The position numbers were made by a program, and so were the translations under genes. Positions 5,755 to 13,260 of a stretch of 13,260 nt of DNA are shown piece after piece (position 1 is the stretch's first letter; each line of letters opens with the position of its first letter). A model generated the notes under the pieces. The model did no database searches. It saw nothing but the letters and a program-made list of their open reading frames with translations, and was not told the DNA's origin. Source of the stretch: Deltaproteobacteria bacterium (GTDB lineage Bacteria > Desulfobacterota > Syntrophia > Syntrophales > UBA2210); assembly GCA_011056825.1 (NCBI GenBank), contig DSBH01000020.1:1-13260 (forward strand), written 5' to 3'.

Positions 5755-7050
5755 CTAGAGCCCCAAACTCCTGCTGATCATCTCCGCGTACCGCGCGGCG
5801 GCGCCCTGGTTTTCCTCGACAACCCGCCGTCCCGCTTCTCCCTGCCTGCGACGACCTTCCGGATCGAGCAAGAGCTCGCGCAGCCGTGCTTCCAGTTCCC
5901 CGCCGTTCCGGACGGTGATGCCGCCGCCGACCTCGTCGAGGCACCGTCCCTCACTGCTGAAATCATCCATGAAGGGTCCGTGAAGTACCACCTTGCCCCA
6001 GGCGGCGGGCTCCAGGACATTCTGCCCTCCCCGGGTCACCAGGCTGCCCCCGCAGAACACCACCGCGGCCACCGAGTAGAGGCTGAAAAGGTGCCCCATG
6101 ACATCGACGACGATCACCGGCGCTCGGGCGTCGCCCGTCCCTTTTTCGACGGCCGTCAGCGTGGTCGCCGCGCATCCGCGGTTCCGGAGCATCGCCACGA
6201 GCCCGGCGGCCCGGTCAACGTGGCGGGGCGCCAGGATGAGCCGCACGCGGGGTACGCGTTCGAGCAACCGGCGCCAGGCGTCGACGACCAGGGTTTCCTC
6301 CCCCTCGTGGGTACTGCCGGCGACGATCATCGGCGTGTCGTCGTCGATGAACAGCAGGCGAGCCGTCGCTTCGCGCACGGCGGGATCGGCCCGTTTCGTC
6401 AGGTCGTCGTACTTGGTGTTGCCCAGCACGAATACACGTGAAGGATTCATTCCCAGTTTCCGCAGCCGCTCTCCGTCGGTTTCGGAAATCACGCCGGCGG
6501 CGTCAATCCTGCCCAGCACGTCCTTCCAGAAAAATTTTGTTGCCCGATACTTCCTGAAGGACCGGGGCGACAGCCGACCGTTCACCATGACCACTTTCAC
6601 GGAACGCTCGCCGCAGATCCTGATGAAATTGGGCCAGAGTTCCGTCTCAACGGTAACGAACACATCCGGTGCGACGCGATCCATAACGCCCCGTATCACC
6701 CGCGGAATATCCAGGGGAAAATAAAACCACGCCGACGCTTCGGGAACGAGTCGGCGGGCCGCCTCTTGCCCCGTCTCGGTGCTGGTGGAAAGGAACAGCG
6801 CCGCGGTCGGGTAGATTTTTCGCAGACGCGCCACGACGGCCGCGGCTGCGTTCACCTCACCTACTGAAACGGCGTGAATCCACACGCGCGGATCGCCGTC
6901 CACGCCCGCGAAGGTGTCCGCCGGGTGAAATCCCAGCTTGGGTCCCACGCTTTTCCGGTACTTGCCCGACGCCAGAATGCGCCAGGCGTACCAGGGACCC
7001 AGCACCATCGCCGCACCCGCGAGCAACGTATTGTAGAGGATCATTTTCAT
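5755..7050 (-). CDS. waaA: 3-deoxy-D-manno-octulosonic acid (Kdo) transferase
   Basis: WaaA/KdtA transfers Kdo from CMP-Kdo to lipid IVA at the cytoplasmic face of the inner membrane, starting the lipopolysaccharide core. The protein (about 431 residues) has the family layout: a hydrophobic N-terminal anchor (residues 3-26), the first GT-B lobe with HAVSVGE (59-65, E65 the likely catalytic Glu), TVETELWPN, GNTKYDD, GSTHEGEE, APRHVDRA, and the C-terminal GGSLVTRGGQNVLEPAAWG that binds the donor. The start is uncertain. ATG at 7050 gives MKMILYNTLL, which lines up best with relatives. ATG at 7065, ATG at 7044 or TTG at 7089 are possible, and none has a good ribosome site. The gene is divergent from the lipoprotein gene, and its end abuts repeat cluster 3. 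It shows the host is a lipopolysaccharide-bearing Gram-negative. Confidence 0.93.
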   Translation of the reverse strand: MKMILYNTLLAGAAMVLGPWYAWRILASGKYRKSVGPKLGFHPADTFAGVDGDPRVWIHAVSVGEVNAAAAVVARLRKIYPTAALFLSTSTETGQEAARRLVPEASAWFYFPLDIPRVIRGVMDRVAPDVFVTVETELWPNFIRICGERSVKVVMVNGRLSPRSFRKYRATKFFWKDVLGRIDAAGVISETDGERLRKLGMNPSRVFVLGNTKYDDLTKRADPAVREATARLLFIDDDTPMIVAGSTHEGEETLVVDAWRRLLERVPRVRLILAPRHVDRAAGLVAMLRNRGCAATTLTAVEKGTGDARAPVIVVDVMGHLFSLYSVAAVVFCGGSLVTRGGQNVLEPAAWGKVVLHGPFMDDFSSEGRCLDEVGGGITVRNGGELEARLRELLLDPEGRRRQGEAGRRVVEENQGAAARYAEMISRSLGL

Positions 7051-7119
7051 GGTGAAAATCTGCATAACACGGCCCGTCGCGTGGCGCAACTCCGGAGCGC
7101 GCGTGAAGGGCGAATGCGG

Positions 7120-7149
7120 TTGACAGAAGAAAAAGCCCTGTAGTAAAAA
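7120..7149 (+). promoter_or_regulatory. Probable sigma-70-type promoter of the lipoprotein gene
   Basis: A perfect -35 hexamer TTGACA (7120-7125) is followed after 18 bases by TAAAAA (7144-7149), or after 17 by GTAAAA. It lies in the divergent gap between waaA and the lipoprotein gene and points toward the latter, about 55 bases before its start codon. The -10 match is moderate. Confidence 0.45.
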
Positions 7150-7202
7150 GGTGATGCGAGCGACGCTGACCGGAAAAAGCGCGCCCCGGAGAGGATACTG
7201 CC

Positions 7203-7940
7203 ATGAAGATGAAACGTTTCGCTTTCGCCGTCGCCGTGGTTCTGCTCGCGGCGCTGCTGGCGGCCGGGTGCGCCCGTTATGACCGAAAAGTGGTCCCTTT
7301 CAGAATGCCCGACGCCTACCCCAACATGGTAACAGCCGCAGGCGCCGCCATAGCCGCCGAGGCCTTCAGCGACTCCAGCGCCGCCCACGACGCGTTCGGG
7401 TTCGATATTCTCGGCGCGGGAGTAATGCCCGTCCAGGTCATATTCGACAACCGTGGCGGCCATCCACTTGAAATTATTCCGGAACGTACCTACCTGGTTG
7501 ACCGCGACCGGAATCTCTGGCCTGTTCTCGAGGCAAACCTCGCCTACGACCGGATCGAGAAAAAAACCAGGTACGGTGAAGTGGCCCCGCGGGGGGCGAC
7601 GTCGGGTCTGCTCGGCGCTGCCGGAGGCGCGATAATCGGCGCCGCCGTGGGAATCGTGACTGGTGAAAACGTGGGTGAAGCGGCAGGCAAGGGAGCGGCT
7701 GTGGGTGGAGCTGCGGGCGCCGTCATGGGCGGCGCCGGCGGTGTATCCGACGGAGAGGTGCGGCGGCAGATCGGCGAGGATCTGCACAACAGGAACCTGG
7801 AACGAAAACCGGTTTCGCCCGGCGACGTAGCCCACGGATTCATCTTCTTTCCCGGCGAGGCGAATAAACCGGCGGAACTTCGACTGTCACTGAGGGAAAC
7901 CGACACGGGCATCGTGCATTCACTGGTCCTGGCCTTATGA
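7203..7940 (+). CDS. Lipoprotein with glycine-zipper segment, function unknown
   Basis: A 245-residue predicted lipoprotein. Residues 1-22 form a signal peptide with basic start, hydrophobic core and lipobox LAAGC, with Cys23 as the lipid-modified residue. The next residue is Ala, not Asp, so outer-membrane sorting is likely. Residues 131-180 are a Gly/Ala-rich glycine-zipper-like stretch (GLLGAAGG, GAAVGIVTGENVG, GGAAGAVMGGAGG), which in relatives inserts into or associates with membranes. The flanking parts (VIFDNRGGHPLEI and GFIFFPGEANKPAELRL) look like a beta-rich domain split by the zipper. The start is supported by GGAGAGGA at 7188-7194, eight bases upstream. I do not recognise a named family. 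A promoter candidate is at 7120-7149. Confidence 0.82.
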   Translation: MKMKRFAFAVAVVLLAALLAAGCARYDRKVVPFRMPDAYPNMVTAAGAAIAAEAFSDSSAAHDAFGFDILGAGVMPVQVIFDNRGGHPLEIIPERTYLVDRDRNLWPVLEANLAYDRIEKKTRYGEVAPRGATSGLLGAAGGAIIGAAVGIVTGENVGEAAGKGAAVGGAAGAVMGGAGGVSDGEVRRQIGEDLHNRNLERKPVSPGDVAHGFIFFPGEANKPAELRLSLRETDTGIVHSLVLAL

Positions 7941-8022
7941 ACGGGGCGGAGCGGACGGACGATTATTTCGCGGCGGCACAGCCACGTGTCATCATGACAC
8001 ACGCCAACAACCAGGAAATTTC

Positions 8023-8688
8023 ATGAAAAAAATAGCACCTTCGATATTATCGGCGGACTTCGCCCGTCTGGGCAGCGAGATCGCCGCCGTGGAAACGGCC
8101 GGCGCCGACCTGATTCACGTGGACGTTATGGATGGCCGGTTCGTTCCGAATCTCACCATCGGCCCCCCCATCATACGATCCGTCAGAAAAACGACGAAAC
8201 TGCCCCTGGACGTGCACCTGATGATCGAGCGTCCCGAGCGTTCTCTGGATCAGTATATCGACGCGGGGAGCGACATTATCACCGTGCACGCGGAGGCGTC
8301 GATACACCTGCACCGGGTCGTCCAGGCGATCAGGGAAAGCGGCTGCAAGGCGGGCGTGTCACTGAACCCTTCCACACCGCTGTCGGCCCTCGACTGCATC
8401 ATCGACGACATCGACCTGTTGCTTGTCATGACGGTGAACCCCGGTTTCGGCGGCCAGGCATTCATAGACGCCATGCTGCCCAAGATCGCCCGTGCCCGAG
8501 AATTTATCGACAGGCGCAGGCCTTCGGTCGTTCTGGAAGTGGACGGCGGTGTCAACGTGGACAACATCGCCGCCATCGCGGGGGCGGGCGCCGACGTGCT
8601 CGTGGCCGGATCGGCCGTGTTTCACAGCGACGACTACGGGAAGACAATCAATCTCATGCGGCGCCGGCTGGACTCGATGCCGCGATGA
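8023..8688 (+). CDS. rpe: Ribulose-phosphate 3-epimerase
   Basis: The enzyme interconverts ribulose 5-phosphate and xylulose 5-phosphate in the pentose phosphate pathway or Calvin cycle, in the cytoplasm. The 221-residue length matches the family. The TIM-barrel signatures are all present: APSILSADF (5-13), HVDVMDGRFVPN (32-43, with H32 and catalytic D34), DVHLMIERP (63-71, H65), MTVNPGFGGQAF (136-147), EVDGGVN (172-178, catalytic D174) and AGSAVF for the phosphate. The start at 8023 has AGGAAA shortly upstream. An 82-base gap follows the lipoprotein gene, and a perfect GTGTCA/TGACAC hairpin (7986-8000) lies in it. The methyltransferase gene begins 22 bases downstream, so the two may be cotranscribed. 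Confidence 0.96.
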   Translation: MKKIAPSILSADFARLGSEIAAVETAGADLIHVDVMDGRFVPNLTIGPPIIRSVRKTTKLPLDVHLMIERPERSLDQYIDAGSDIITVHAEASIHLHRVVQAIRESGCKAGVSLNPSTPLSALDCIIDDIDLLLVMTVNPGFGGQAFIDAMLPKIARAREFIDRRRPSVVLEVDGGVNVDNIAAIAGAGADVLVAGSAVFHSDDYGKTINLMRRRLDSMPR

Positions 8689-8710
8689 ACCGGATCGACG
8701 GATTATCTGT

Positions 8711-9382
8711 ATGAATATTCACGATATACTGGGCCGCGACATCAAGGGTTTTCTGGACGACGCGGAGGCGACCAGGCTTCATGAACTGGCGCGGGAAGCG
8801 TCACTCCTGGGCCCGTGTCTGGAGATCGGCGGTTATTGCGGAAAATCGACCGCCTGCCTGGCCCTGGGATGCCGGGAGCGGGGAACGGTCCTCTTTTCCG
8901 TCGATCACCACCGGGGTTCGGAAGAGCAGCAACCCGGCGAGGAATACTTCGATCCCGACCTTCTCGATCCGGCAACAGGCCTGGTTGATACCTTTCGCCT
9001 CTTCAGGGCGACCATTAATGAACTGGGTCTCGACGACACGGTGGTCCCCGTCGTTTCGTCGTCCGAGCTGGCGGCCCGCTGCTGGCGGACACCGCTGGCG
9101 CTGGTCTTCATTGACGGCGGGCACGCGCTGGAAACGGTTTTCCGTGATTACGCCTGCTGGTCGCCGCACGTGCTTCCCGGGGGATATCTTGCCATCCATG
9201 ACATTTTCCCGGATCCGGCCGACGGCGGCCAGGCACCCTGGCAGGTATATCGCACGGCGCTTGCCTCGGGACTTTTCAAGGAACTGCCGCGCGTCAAAAC
9301 CCTGGGAATTCTTCAGAGGATTCCTCCGTCGTCCGATGAATGCCGCCCGCCGGAGACGCGATCGGGACACGGCGGGGATTGA
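8711..9382 (+). CDS. Class I SAM-dependent methyltransferase-like protein (Methyltransf_24 type)
   Basis: A 223-residue protein with a Rossmann-type methyltransferase fold. CLEIGGYCGKS (36-46) fits motif I for S-adenosylmethionine, FSVDHH (62-67) the acidic end of strand 2, and LVFIDGGHALE (131-141) with HVLPGGYLAIHD (153-164) the later core strands. This D-G-x-H and H-D pattern is typical of the Methyltransf_24 group, which includes O-methyltransferases and sugar-modifying enzymes. The substrate cannot be told from sequence. The start at 8711 gives a family-like N-terminus, with only a weak GGA at 8700-8702. A longer in-frame extension would overlap rpe and is rejected. The last 15 or so residues are polar and look disordered. 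Location 22 bases after rpe suggests the same transcript. Confidence 0.78.
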   Translation: MNIHDILGRDIKGFLDDAEATRLHELAREASLLGPCLEIGGYCGKSTACLALGCRERGTVLFSVDHHRGSEEQQPGEEYFDPDLLDPATGLVDTFRLFRATINELGLDDTVVPVVSSSELAARCWRTPLALVFIDGGHALETVFRDYACWSPHVLPGGYLAIHDIFPDPADGGQAPWQVYRTALASGLFKELPRVKTLGILQRIPPSSDECRPPETRSGHGGD

Positions 9383-9516
9383 CCGCATGCCGTCCACCGG
9401 CGGCGGCACACTTTCTGATTGACGCCGGGCGTACCCTCTGGTAACACCGTTTGCCCGCCATGGACAAACCGTGACGGCGACGATAACGTCAAATTCTGCG
9501 GCGGATACACTACTCC

Positions 9517-11124
9517 ATGGAACTCCAGACATTCCTCGGCATTGTCGGCGGTCTCGGGCTGTTCGTCTATGGAATGTACCTCTTCAGCGACGCCCTTCAG
9601 AAAGGCTCCCACGGCCTTCTCAAAAGCATGCTGGAACCGTTGACGGTTGAACAGGTCAAGTCCGTTCTCGTGGGTACGGGGGCGGCAGCCGTCATACAGA
9701 GTTCGTCCGCGGCGGCGGTAACGGTCAGCGGTTTCCTGAACGCCGGCATCATCCAGCTCCCCGCGGCTCTCGCCGTGATGACCGGCGCCAATATCGGAAC
9801 CACCGTGACGGCGCATTTTCTCGCCTCCAGGTTGACCGGAGTGGCGCCGCTCTTCGTTTTCGCCGGCGCGCTGTATTATTTTTTCGTGCCCAAGGCCCGT
9901 CACAAAAACCAGGGTCTCGCCGTTTTCGGCTTCGGCATCATCTTTATTGGTCTCGCCATGATGAGTTCTGCCGTTCATGACCTGGCGGCAATCGCGTCAG
10001 TAGACAATTTTTTTCTCGCCCTTGCCGGGCTTCCACCGGTCGCCATCCTGGCGGGCGTCGTTCTCGCCGTGATACTGAGAAACAGCAGTTCGGCGATGGG
10101 GGTGGTCATCGCCTTCGCCCTGGGCGGCTTGTGCGATCTTACCCTGTCGCTCTATCTCGTTTTCGGGATCAACCTGGGGGGCGCCCTGACTATCCTGATT
10201 TCAGAAACCGGAACCTATCCAGCCGGCGTGCGGCTGGCCCTGGGCAACCTTTTTCTCAACACGGCGGGCCTGGCGGCTGCCGTTTTTATGGCTCCCCTTT
10301 ATCTGGAACAGCTGCCGCTTCTGTCGGGATCCCTGCCGCGCCAGATAGCCTTCGCGCACACGTTTTTCAACCTGGTCGTCCTGGCGTTCTTTCTGCTCCT
10401 GGCGCCGATAGTCGTGAAAGCGCTGGAACGGATCGTCCCGGGTGAGAGTGACAGAAAACAGGAAGTCCGCTATCTTAATGAAAGCCTGATATCCACGCCT
10501 TACCTGGCCCTCATAGCGGTCATAAAGGAACTGACGGTTATGCTCTCCATCTGCCGGGGCATGCTCGACAAGGCGGAGGCCTGCATCGTGGCCTACAACC
10601 ACAAGATCAAGAACGAGCTGATTTTCGACGAGGAATCCGTTGATGAGATGCAGAAAAATATCACCGCCTACCTGGTTGAAATAACCAGGAACGATCTGAC
10701 CGACCGACAGCGGAGACTGATTCCGGCCCTGCTGCACAGCGTGAACGACCTGGAGAAAGTCGGCGATTACTGCGAAAACATCGTCATCCTGGCCCAGCGG
10801 CTTTCCGAAGAAAACCTCGCATTTTCGGGTACCGCCCGGGAAGAACTGGAACGTCTCTTCGCGAAAACGAGAACCATGATGAAACACACGCTGCACGCCG
10901 TCGAAAGCAACGACCGCGAGGCGGCGCAAATCACACTCACCATCAGGAAGGAAATCGACGAACTCATCGACCGGTACAAGCTGAGCCACGTGACGCGTCT
11001 CGAAACGGGCGCCTGTACAAGCGAACCGGGACTTGTCTTTTCCGATGTTCTTACCGACCTGGACCGGATCAACGGTCACCTCCTGAATATCACCAAGGGG
11101 GTCCTCCACATGGGCAAGCGCTGA
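9517..11124 (+). CDS. Na/Pi cotransporter family protein with PhoU-like C-terminal domain
   Basis: A 535-residue inner-membrane protein of the NptA/YjbB type (SLC34-related) with about eight hydrophobic segments in residues 1-310, then a cytoplasmic helical PhoU-like domain (about 325-530). The first inverted-repeat half has the family motifs intact: VIQSSSAA (59-66) and TGANIGTT (89-96). In the second half the corresponding motifs are changed: LRNSSSAMG (187-195, where Q is expected before SSS) and FGINLGGA (216-223, where GANIGTT is expected). The transporter may thus have altered ion or substrate binding; phosphate export with sodium is only the family's default role. The start ATG at 9517 has just a weak GGA upstream. 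It follows a 134-base gap in which I see no clear feature, and it ends about 50 bases before the groES promoter. Confidence 0.85.
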   Translation: MELQTFLGIVGGLGLFVYGMYLFSDALQKGSHGLLKSMLEPLTVEQVKSVLVGTGAAAVIQSSSAAAVTVSGFLNAGIIQLPAALAVMTGANIGTTVTAHFLASRLTGVAPLFVFAGALYYFFVPKARHKNQGLAVFGFGIIFIGLAMMSSAVHDLAAIASVDNFFLALAGLPPVAILAGVVLAVILRNSSSAMGVVIAFALGGLCDLTLSLYLVFGINLGGALTILISETGTYPAGVRLALGNLFLNTAGLAAAVFMAPLYLEQLPLLSGSLPRQIAFAHTFFNLVVLAFFLLLAPIVVKALERIVPGESDRKQEVRYLNESLISTPYLALIAVIKELTVMLSICRGMLDKAEACIVAYNHKIKNELIFDEESVDEMQKNITAYLVEITRNDLTDRQRRLIPALLHSVNDLEKVGDYCENIVILAQRLSEENLAFSGTAREELERLFAKTRTMMKHTLHAVESNDREAAQITLTIRKEIDELIDRYKLSHVTRLETGACTSEPGLVFSDVLTDLDRINGHLLNITKGVLHMGKR

Positions 11125-11172
11125 AAACCCTCCTTCCTTTCAAAAAAAATAGCCCGCAATTCCTTTCTTCCC

Positions 11173-11200
11173 TTGACAGGGCCCGTTTGATGTTTATGTT
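11173..11200 (+). promoter_or_regulatory. groESL promoter, sigma-70 type
   Basis: A perfect -35 TTGACA (11173-11178), 16 bases of spacer and TATGTT (11195-11200) as -10 point to groES, whose start codon is 78 bases beyond. Transcription would begin near 11207. No CIRCE inverted repeat (TTAGCACTC-N9-GAGTGCTAA) and no sigma-32-like CTTGAAA/CCCCAT pair is visible. Confidence 0.6.
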
Positions 11201-11207
11201 ATGGCCA

Positions 11208-11218
11208 ATCGATTCGAT
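11208..11218. promoter_or_regulatory. Possible operator palindrome at groESL transcription start
   Basis: ATCGATTCGAT is a perfect 11-base palindrome with a central T, placed at the predicted start point of the groESL transcript. Further down, TGTTTT (11234-11239) and AAAACA (11245-11250) form a small hairpin in the untranslated leader. Either could be a control site, but short palindromes arise by chance. Confidence 0.2.
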
Positions 11219-11277
11219 CCGTAAGGATTTTCTTGTTTTAAATCAAAACATTGTTCGAGGAAAGGAGAGTCAGCAAG

Positions 11278-11568
11278 ATGAACATCAGACCGTTGCACGA
11301 CAGGATTCTGGTTCGTAGGCTCGAGGAAGAGGAAAAAACGAAGGGCGGCATCATCATCCCCGACAGCGCCAAGGAAAAGCCGATGCATGGCAAGATAATC
11401 GCCGTGGGAAAGGGAAGGAAGACCGAAGACGGGAAGGTTCAGAAACTGGACGTCAAGGCGGGCGACCAGATACTATTCAGCAAATACGCCGGGACGGAAG
11501 TAAAGATTGACGATGTAGAACACCTCATCATGCGTGAAGACGATGTTCTGGGCATCATTGAAAAGTAA
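11278..11568 (+). CDS. groES: Co-chaperonin GroES
   Basis: The 10-kDa co-chaperonin caps GroEL and encloses folding substrate in the cytoplasm. The 96-residue length is normal. IRPLHDRILVRR (3-14) begins the family sequence, GGIIIP (23-28) is the mobile-loop contact with GroEL, KIIAVGKG lies in the core, and the end reads REDDVLGII. The start is set at 11278 rather than 11251 because AAGGAG at 11262-11267 lies 10 bases upstream and the N-terminus then fits the family. It is the first gene of a two-gene operon, with groEL 26 bases downstream. Confidence 0.98.
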   Translation: MNIRPLHDRILVRRLEEEEKTKGGIIIPDSAKEKPMHGKIIAVGKGRKTEDGKVQKLDVKAGDQILFSKYAGTEVKIDDVEHLIMREDDVLGIIEK

Positions 11569-11594
11569 GAATTGCAAAGGAGGAAAACGCGACA

Positions 11595-13235
11595 ATGTCA
11601 GCTAAAATTCTGCGGTACGACGAAGAAGCCAGGAAATCACTCCTGATCGGCGTAAACACGTTGTCCGACGCCGTCAAGGTAACTCTCGGTCCGAAGGGAC
11701 GAAACGTCATTCTCGAAAGATCCTTCGGTGCACCAACCGTCACAAAGGATGGCGTCACCGTTGCCAAGGAAGTCGAGCTGGAAGACAAGTTCGAAAACAT
11801 GGGCGCCCAGATGGTGCGTGAAGTGGCGAGTAAAACCAGCGACGTGGCCGGCGACGGAACGACAACGGCCACCATTCTCGCTCAGGCCATTTACCGGGAA
11901 GGCGTCAAGGCGGTGGCCGCGGGCAGCAATCCCATGGACATCAAGCGCGGTATTGAAAAGGCCGTCGGGATCGTGGTGGAAAACCTGAAAAAACAGAGCA
12001 AACCGACAAAGGACCAGAAAGAAATCGCCCAGGTGGGTACCATATCGGCGAACAGCGACGAGACTATCGGAAACATCATCGCCGAAGCAATGGGCAAAGT
12101 TGGCAAGGAAGGCGTCATCACCGTGGAAGAGGCGAAGGGACTCCTCACGGAACTGGATGTCGTCGAGGGTATGCAGTTCGACCGCGGTTATCTCTCCCCC
12201 TATTTCGTGACCAACGCGGACAAGATGGAAGTTGACCTGGAAGACCCCTTCATCCTGATTCATGACAAGAAAATAAGCGTAATGAAAGACATTCTTCCCA
12301 TTCTCGAACAAATCGCGAAGATGGGAAAACCTCTGCTCATCATCGCCGAGGATATCGAAGGCGAAGCACTCGCCACGCTGGTCATCAACAAAATCAGGGG
12401 AACCCTGAACGTGGCCGCGGTCAAGGCGCCCGGCTTCGGTGACCGGCGCAAGGCCATGCTCGAAGACATCGCCGTCCTCACCGGTGGTCATGTTATTTCC
12501 GAGGAAATGGGCGCCAAGCTCGAAAGCACTCAGCTTGACGACCTGGGTTCCGCCAAGCGTATCGTTGTGGACAAAGACAACACCACCATCATCGACGGCG
12601 CTGGCGACCGGGCCAGCCTCGGGGGCAGGGTGAAACAGATCCGCGCCCAGATCGAAGAAACCACGTCCGATTACGACCGTGAAAAGCTCCAGGAACGCCT
12701 TGCGAAACTGGTGGGTGGCGTAGCCGTGATCAAGGTCGGCGCCGCGACGGAAACCGAAATGAAGGAAAAGAAGGCCCGCGTTGAGGACGCCCTCAACGCC
12801 ACCAGGGCTGCCGTTGAAGAAGGCATCGTGCCCGGTGGAGGCGTGGCCTACATCAGGACCCTGCCCGCGCTCGAAAAGACGAAACTGCCTGATGATCAGC
12901 AGATCGGGCTCAACATCGTCAAGCGGGCCATCGAGGAACCGCTCCGCATGATCGCCGAAAACGCGGGGCATGAAGGGTCGATTGTGGTGGAGAAGGTCAA
13001 GGGCGGCAAGAACGCCTTCGGCTTCAACGCCTTCAAGGAAAAATACGAAGACCTCATGGAAGCCGGCGTCATTGACCCGACGAAGGTGACCAGGTTCGCC
13101 CTGCAGAACGCGGGAAGCGTAGCATCCCTGCTCTTGACGACGCAGTGCGTGATCGCCGAGAAACCCAAGGATGAATCCGCCATGCCCGCCATGCCTCCGG
13201 GAGGCGGCATGGGCGGCATGGGCGGCATGATGTAA
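11595..13235 (+). CDS. groEL: Chaperonin GroEL, 60 kDa
   Basis: GroEL forms the double heptameric ring that folds proteins in ATP-driven cycles in the cytoplasm. The gene is complete at 546 residues, close to the usual 540-550. ATP-site motifs are in place: LGPKGRNV (31-38), TKDGVTVAKE, and AGDGTTTAT near residues 86-94. The apical domain substrate segment, AAVKAPGFGDRR, and EGIVPGGGVAYI near residue 415 are all recognisable. It ends with the Gly-Met tail GGMGGMM. Start ATG 11595 has the strong ribosome site AAAGGAGG at 11576-11583. It is cotranscribed with groES. Nothing unusual is seen. Confidence 0.99.
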   Translation: MSAKILRYDEEARKSLLIGVNTLSDAVKVTLGPKGRNVILERSFGAPTVTKDGVTVAKEVELEDKFENMGAQMVREVASKTSDVAGDGTTTATILAQAIYREGVKAVAAGSNPMDIKRGIEKAVGIVVENLKKQSKPTKDQKEIAQVGTISANSDETIGNIIAEAMGKVGKEGVITVEEAKGLLTELDVVEGMQFDRGYLSPYFVTNADKMEVDLEDPFILIHDKKISVMKDILPILEQIAKMGKPLLIIAEDIEGEALATLVINKIRGTLNVAAVKAPGFGDRRKAMLEDIAVLTGGHVISEEMGAKLESTQLDDLGSAKRIVVDKDNTTIIDGAGDRASLGGRVKQIRAQIEETTSDYDREKLQERLAKLVGGVAVIKVGAATETEMKEKKARVEDALNATRAAVEEGIVPGGGVAYIRTLPALEKTKLPDDQQIGLNIVKRAIEEPLRMIAENAGHEGSIVVEKVKGGKNAFGFNAFKEKYEDLMEAGVIDPTKVTRFALQNAGSVASLLLTTQCVIAEKPKDESAMPAMPPGGGMGGMGGMM

Positions 13236-13260
13236 CAGGTCATCGGTAAAAGGAAAATCA

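Noticed and set aside
5755..7204. Several long open frames opposite to or overlapping waaA, rpe, the transporter and groEL
   Set aside because: They are shadows of strongly coding GC-rich genes, lack family motifs and ribosome sites, and conflict with well-supported genes.
7986..8000. GTGTCA/TGACAC hairpin before rpe as a terminator
   Set aside because: The stem is only six pairs and has no T-tract. It may be a small operator but nothing supports that.
9383..9516. Gap between the methyltransferase and transporter genes examined for a small gene or RNA
   Set aside because: No frame with a ribosome site and no stable hairpin with a T-tract was found.

Overview
The window looks like a GC-rich chromosomal segment of an anaerobic Gram-negative bacterium, most plausibly a Desulfobacterota (former Deltaproteobacteria, Syntrophales-like) genome. 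Three things suggest this: a four-subunit 2-oxoacid:ferredoxin oxidoreductase, which implies oxygen-sensitive low-potential metabolism; a Kdo transferase (WaaA) and a lipoprotein, which imply an outer membrane; and dispersed TGAGC/GTCGAA palindromic repeats of a kind I associate with such genomes. The placement is inference from gene content, not from a search.

Layout. Bases 1-72 are the end of a + strand gene. Bases 73-742 hold no convincing gene: a cluster of hairpin repeats (120-431), then a leader with a possible promoter (538-566) and a strong intrinsic terminator (667-695). Next is the + strand oxidoreductase operon gamma-delta-alpha-beta (743-3710), whose genes overlap or nearly touch. 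A zinc-ribbon/HDOD signalling protein follows (3848-4861). Bases 4862-5754 form a repeat island: two more clusters of the same repeats on either side of a small minus strand GIY-YIG nuclease gene (5236-5535). The minus strand waaA gene (5755-7050) is divergent from a lipoprotein gene (7203-7940). Then come rpe, a class I methyltransferase, a Na/Pi cotransporter-family protein and the groES-groEL operon, all on the + strand. groEL is complete.

How the parts work together. The oxidoreductase would interconvert a 2-oxoacid plus CoA with acyl-CoA, CO2 and reduced ferredoxin. The delta subunit carries the electrons, alpha and beta hold the thiamine diphosphate site, and gamma completes the CoA-dependent enzyme. 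WaaA builds the inner core of lipopolysaccharide. Rpe serves pentose phosphate metabolism. GroES/GroEL fold proteins. These genes are mostly ordinary core functions.

The least ordinary part is the repeat family and its nuclease neighbour. The repeats fold into hairpins in which nearly every imperfect arm pair is G.T on one strand, the strand with the TGAGC...GTCGAA loop. One copy has matched changes in both arms. The copies occur in both orientations and partly as 27-28 bp tandem half-units. Flanking of the nuclease gene by these repeats makes it a candidate two-part element, meaning nuclease plus hairpin target. That link is inference from position only.
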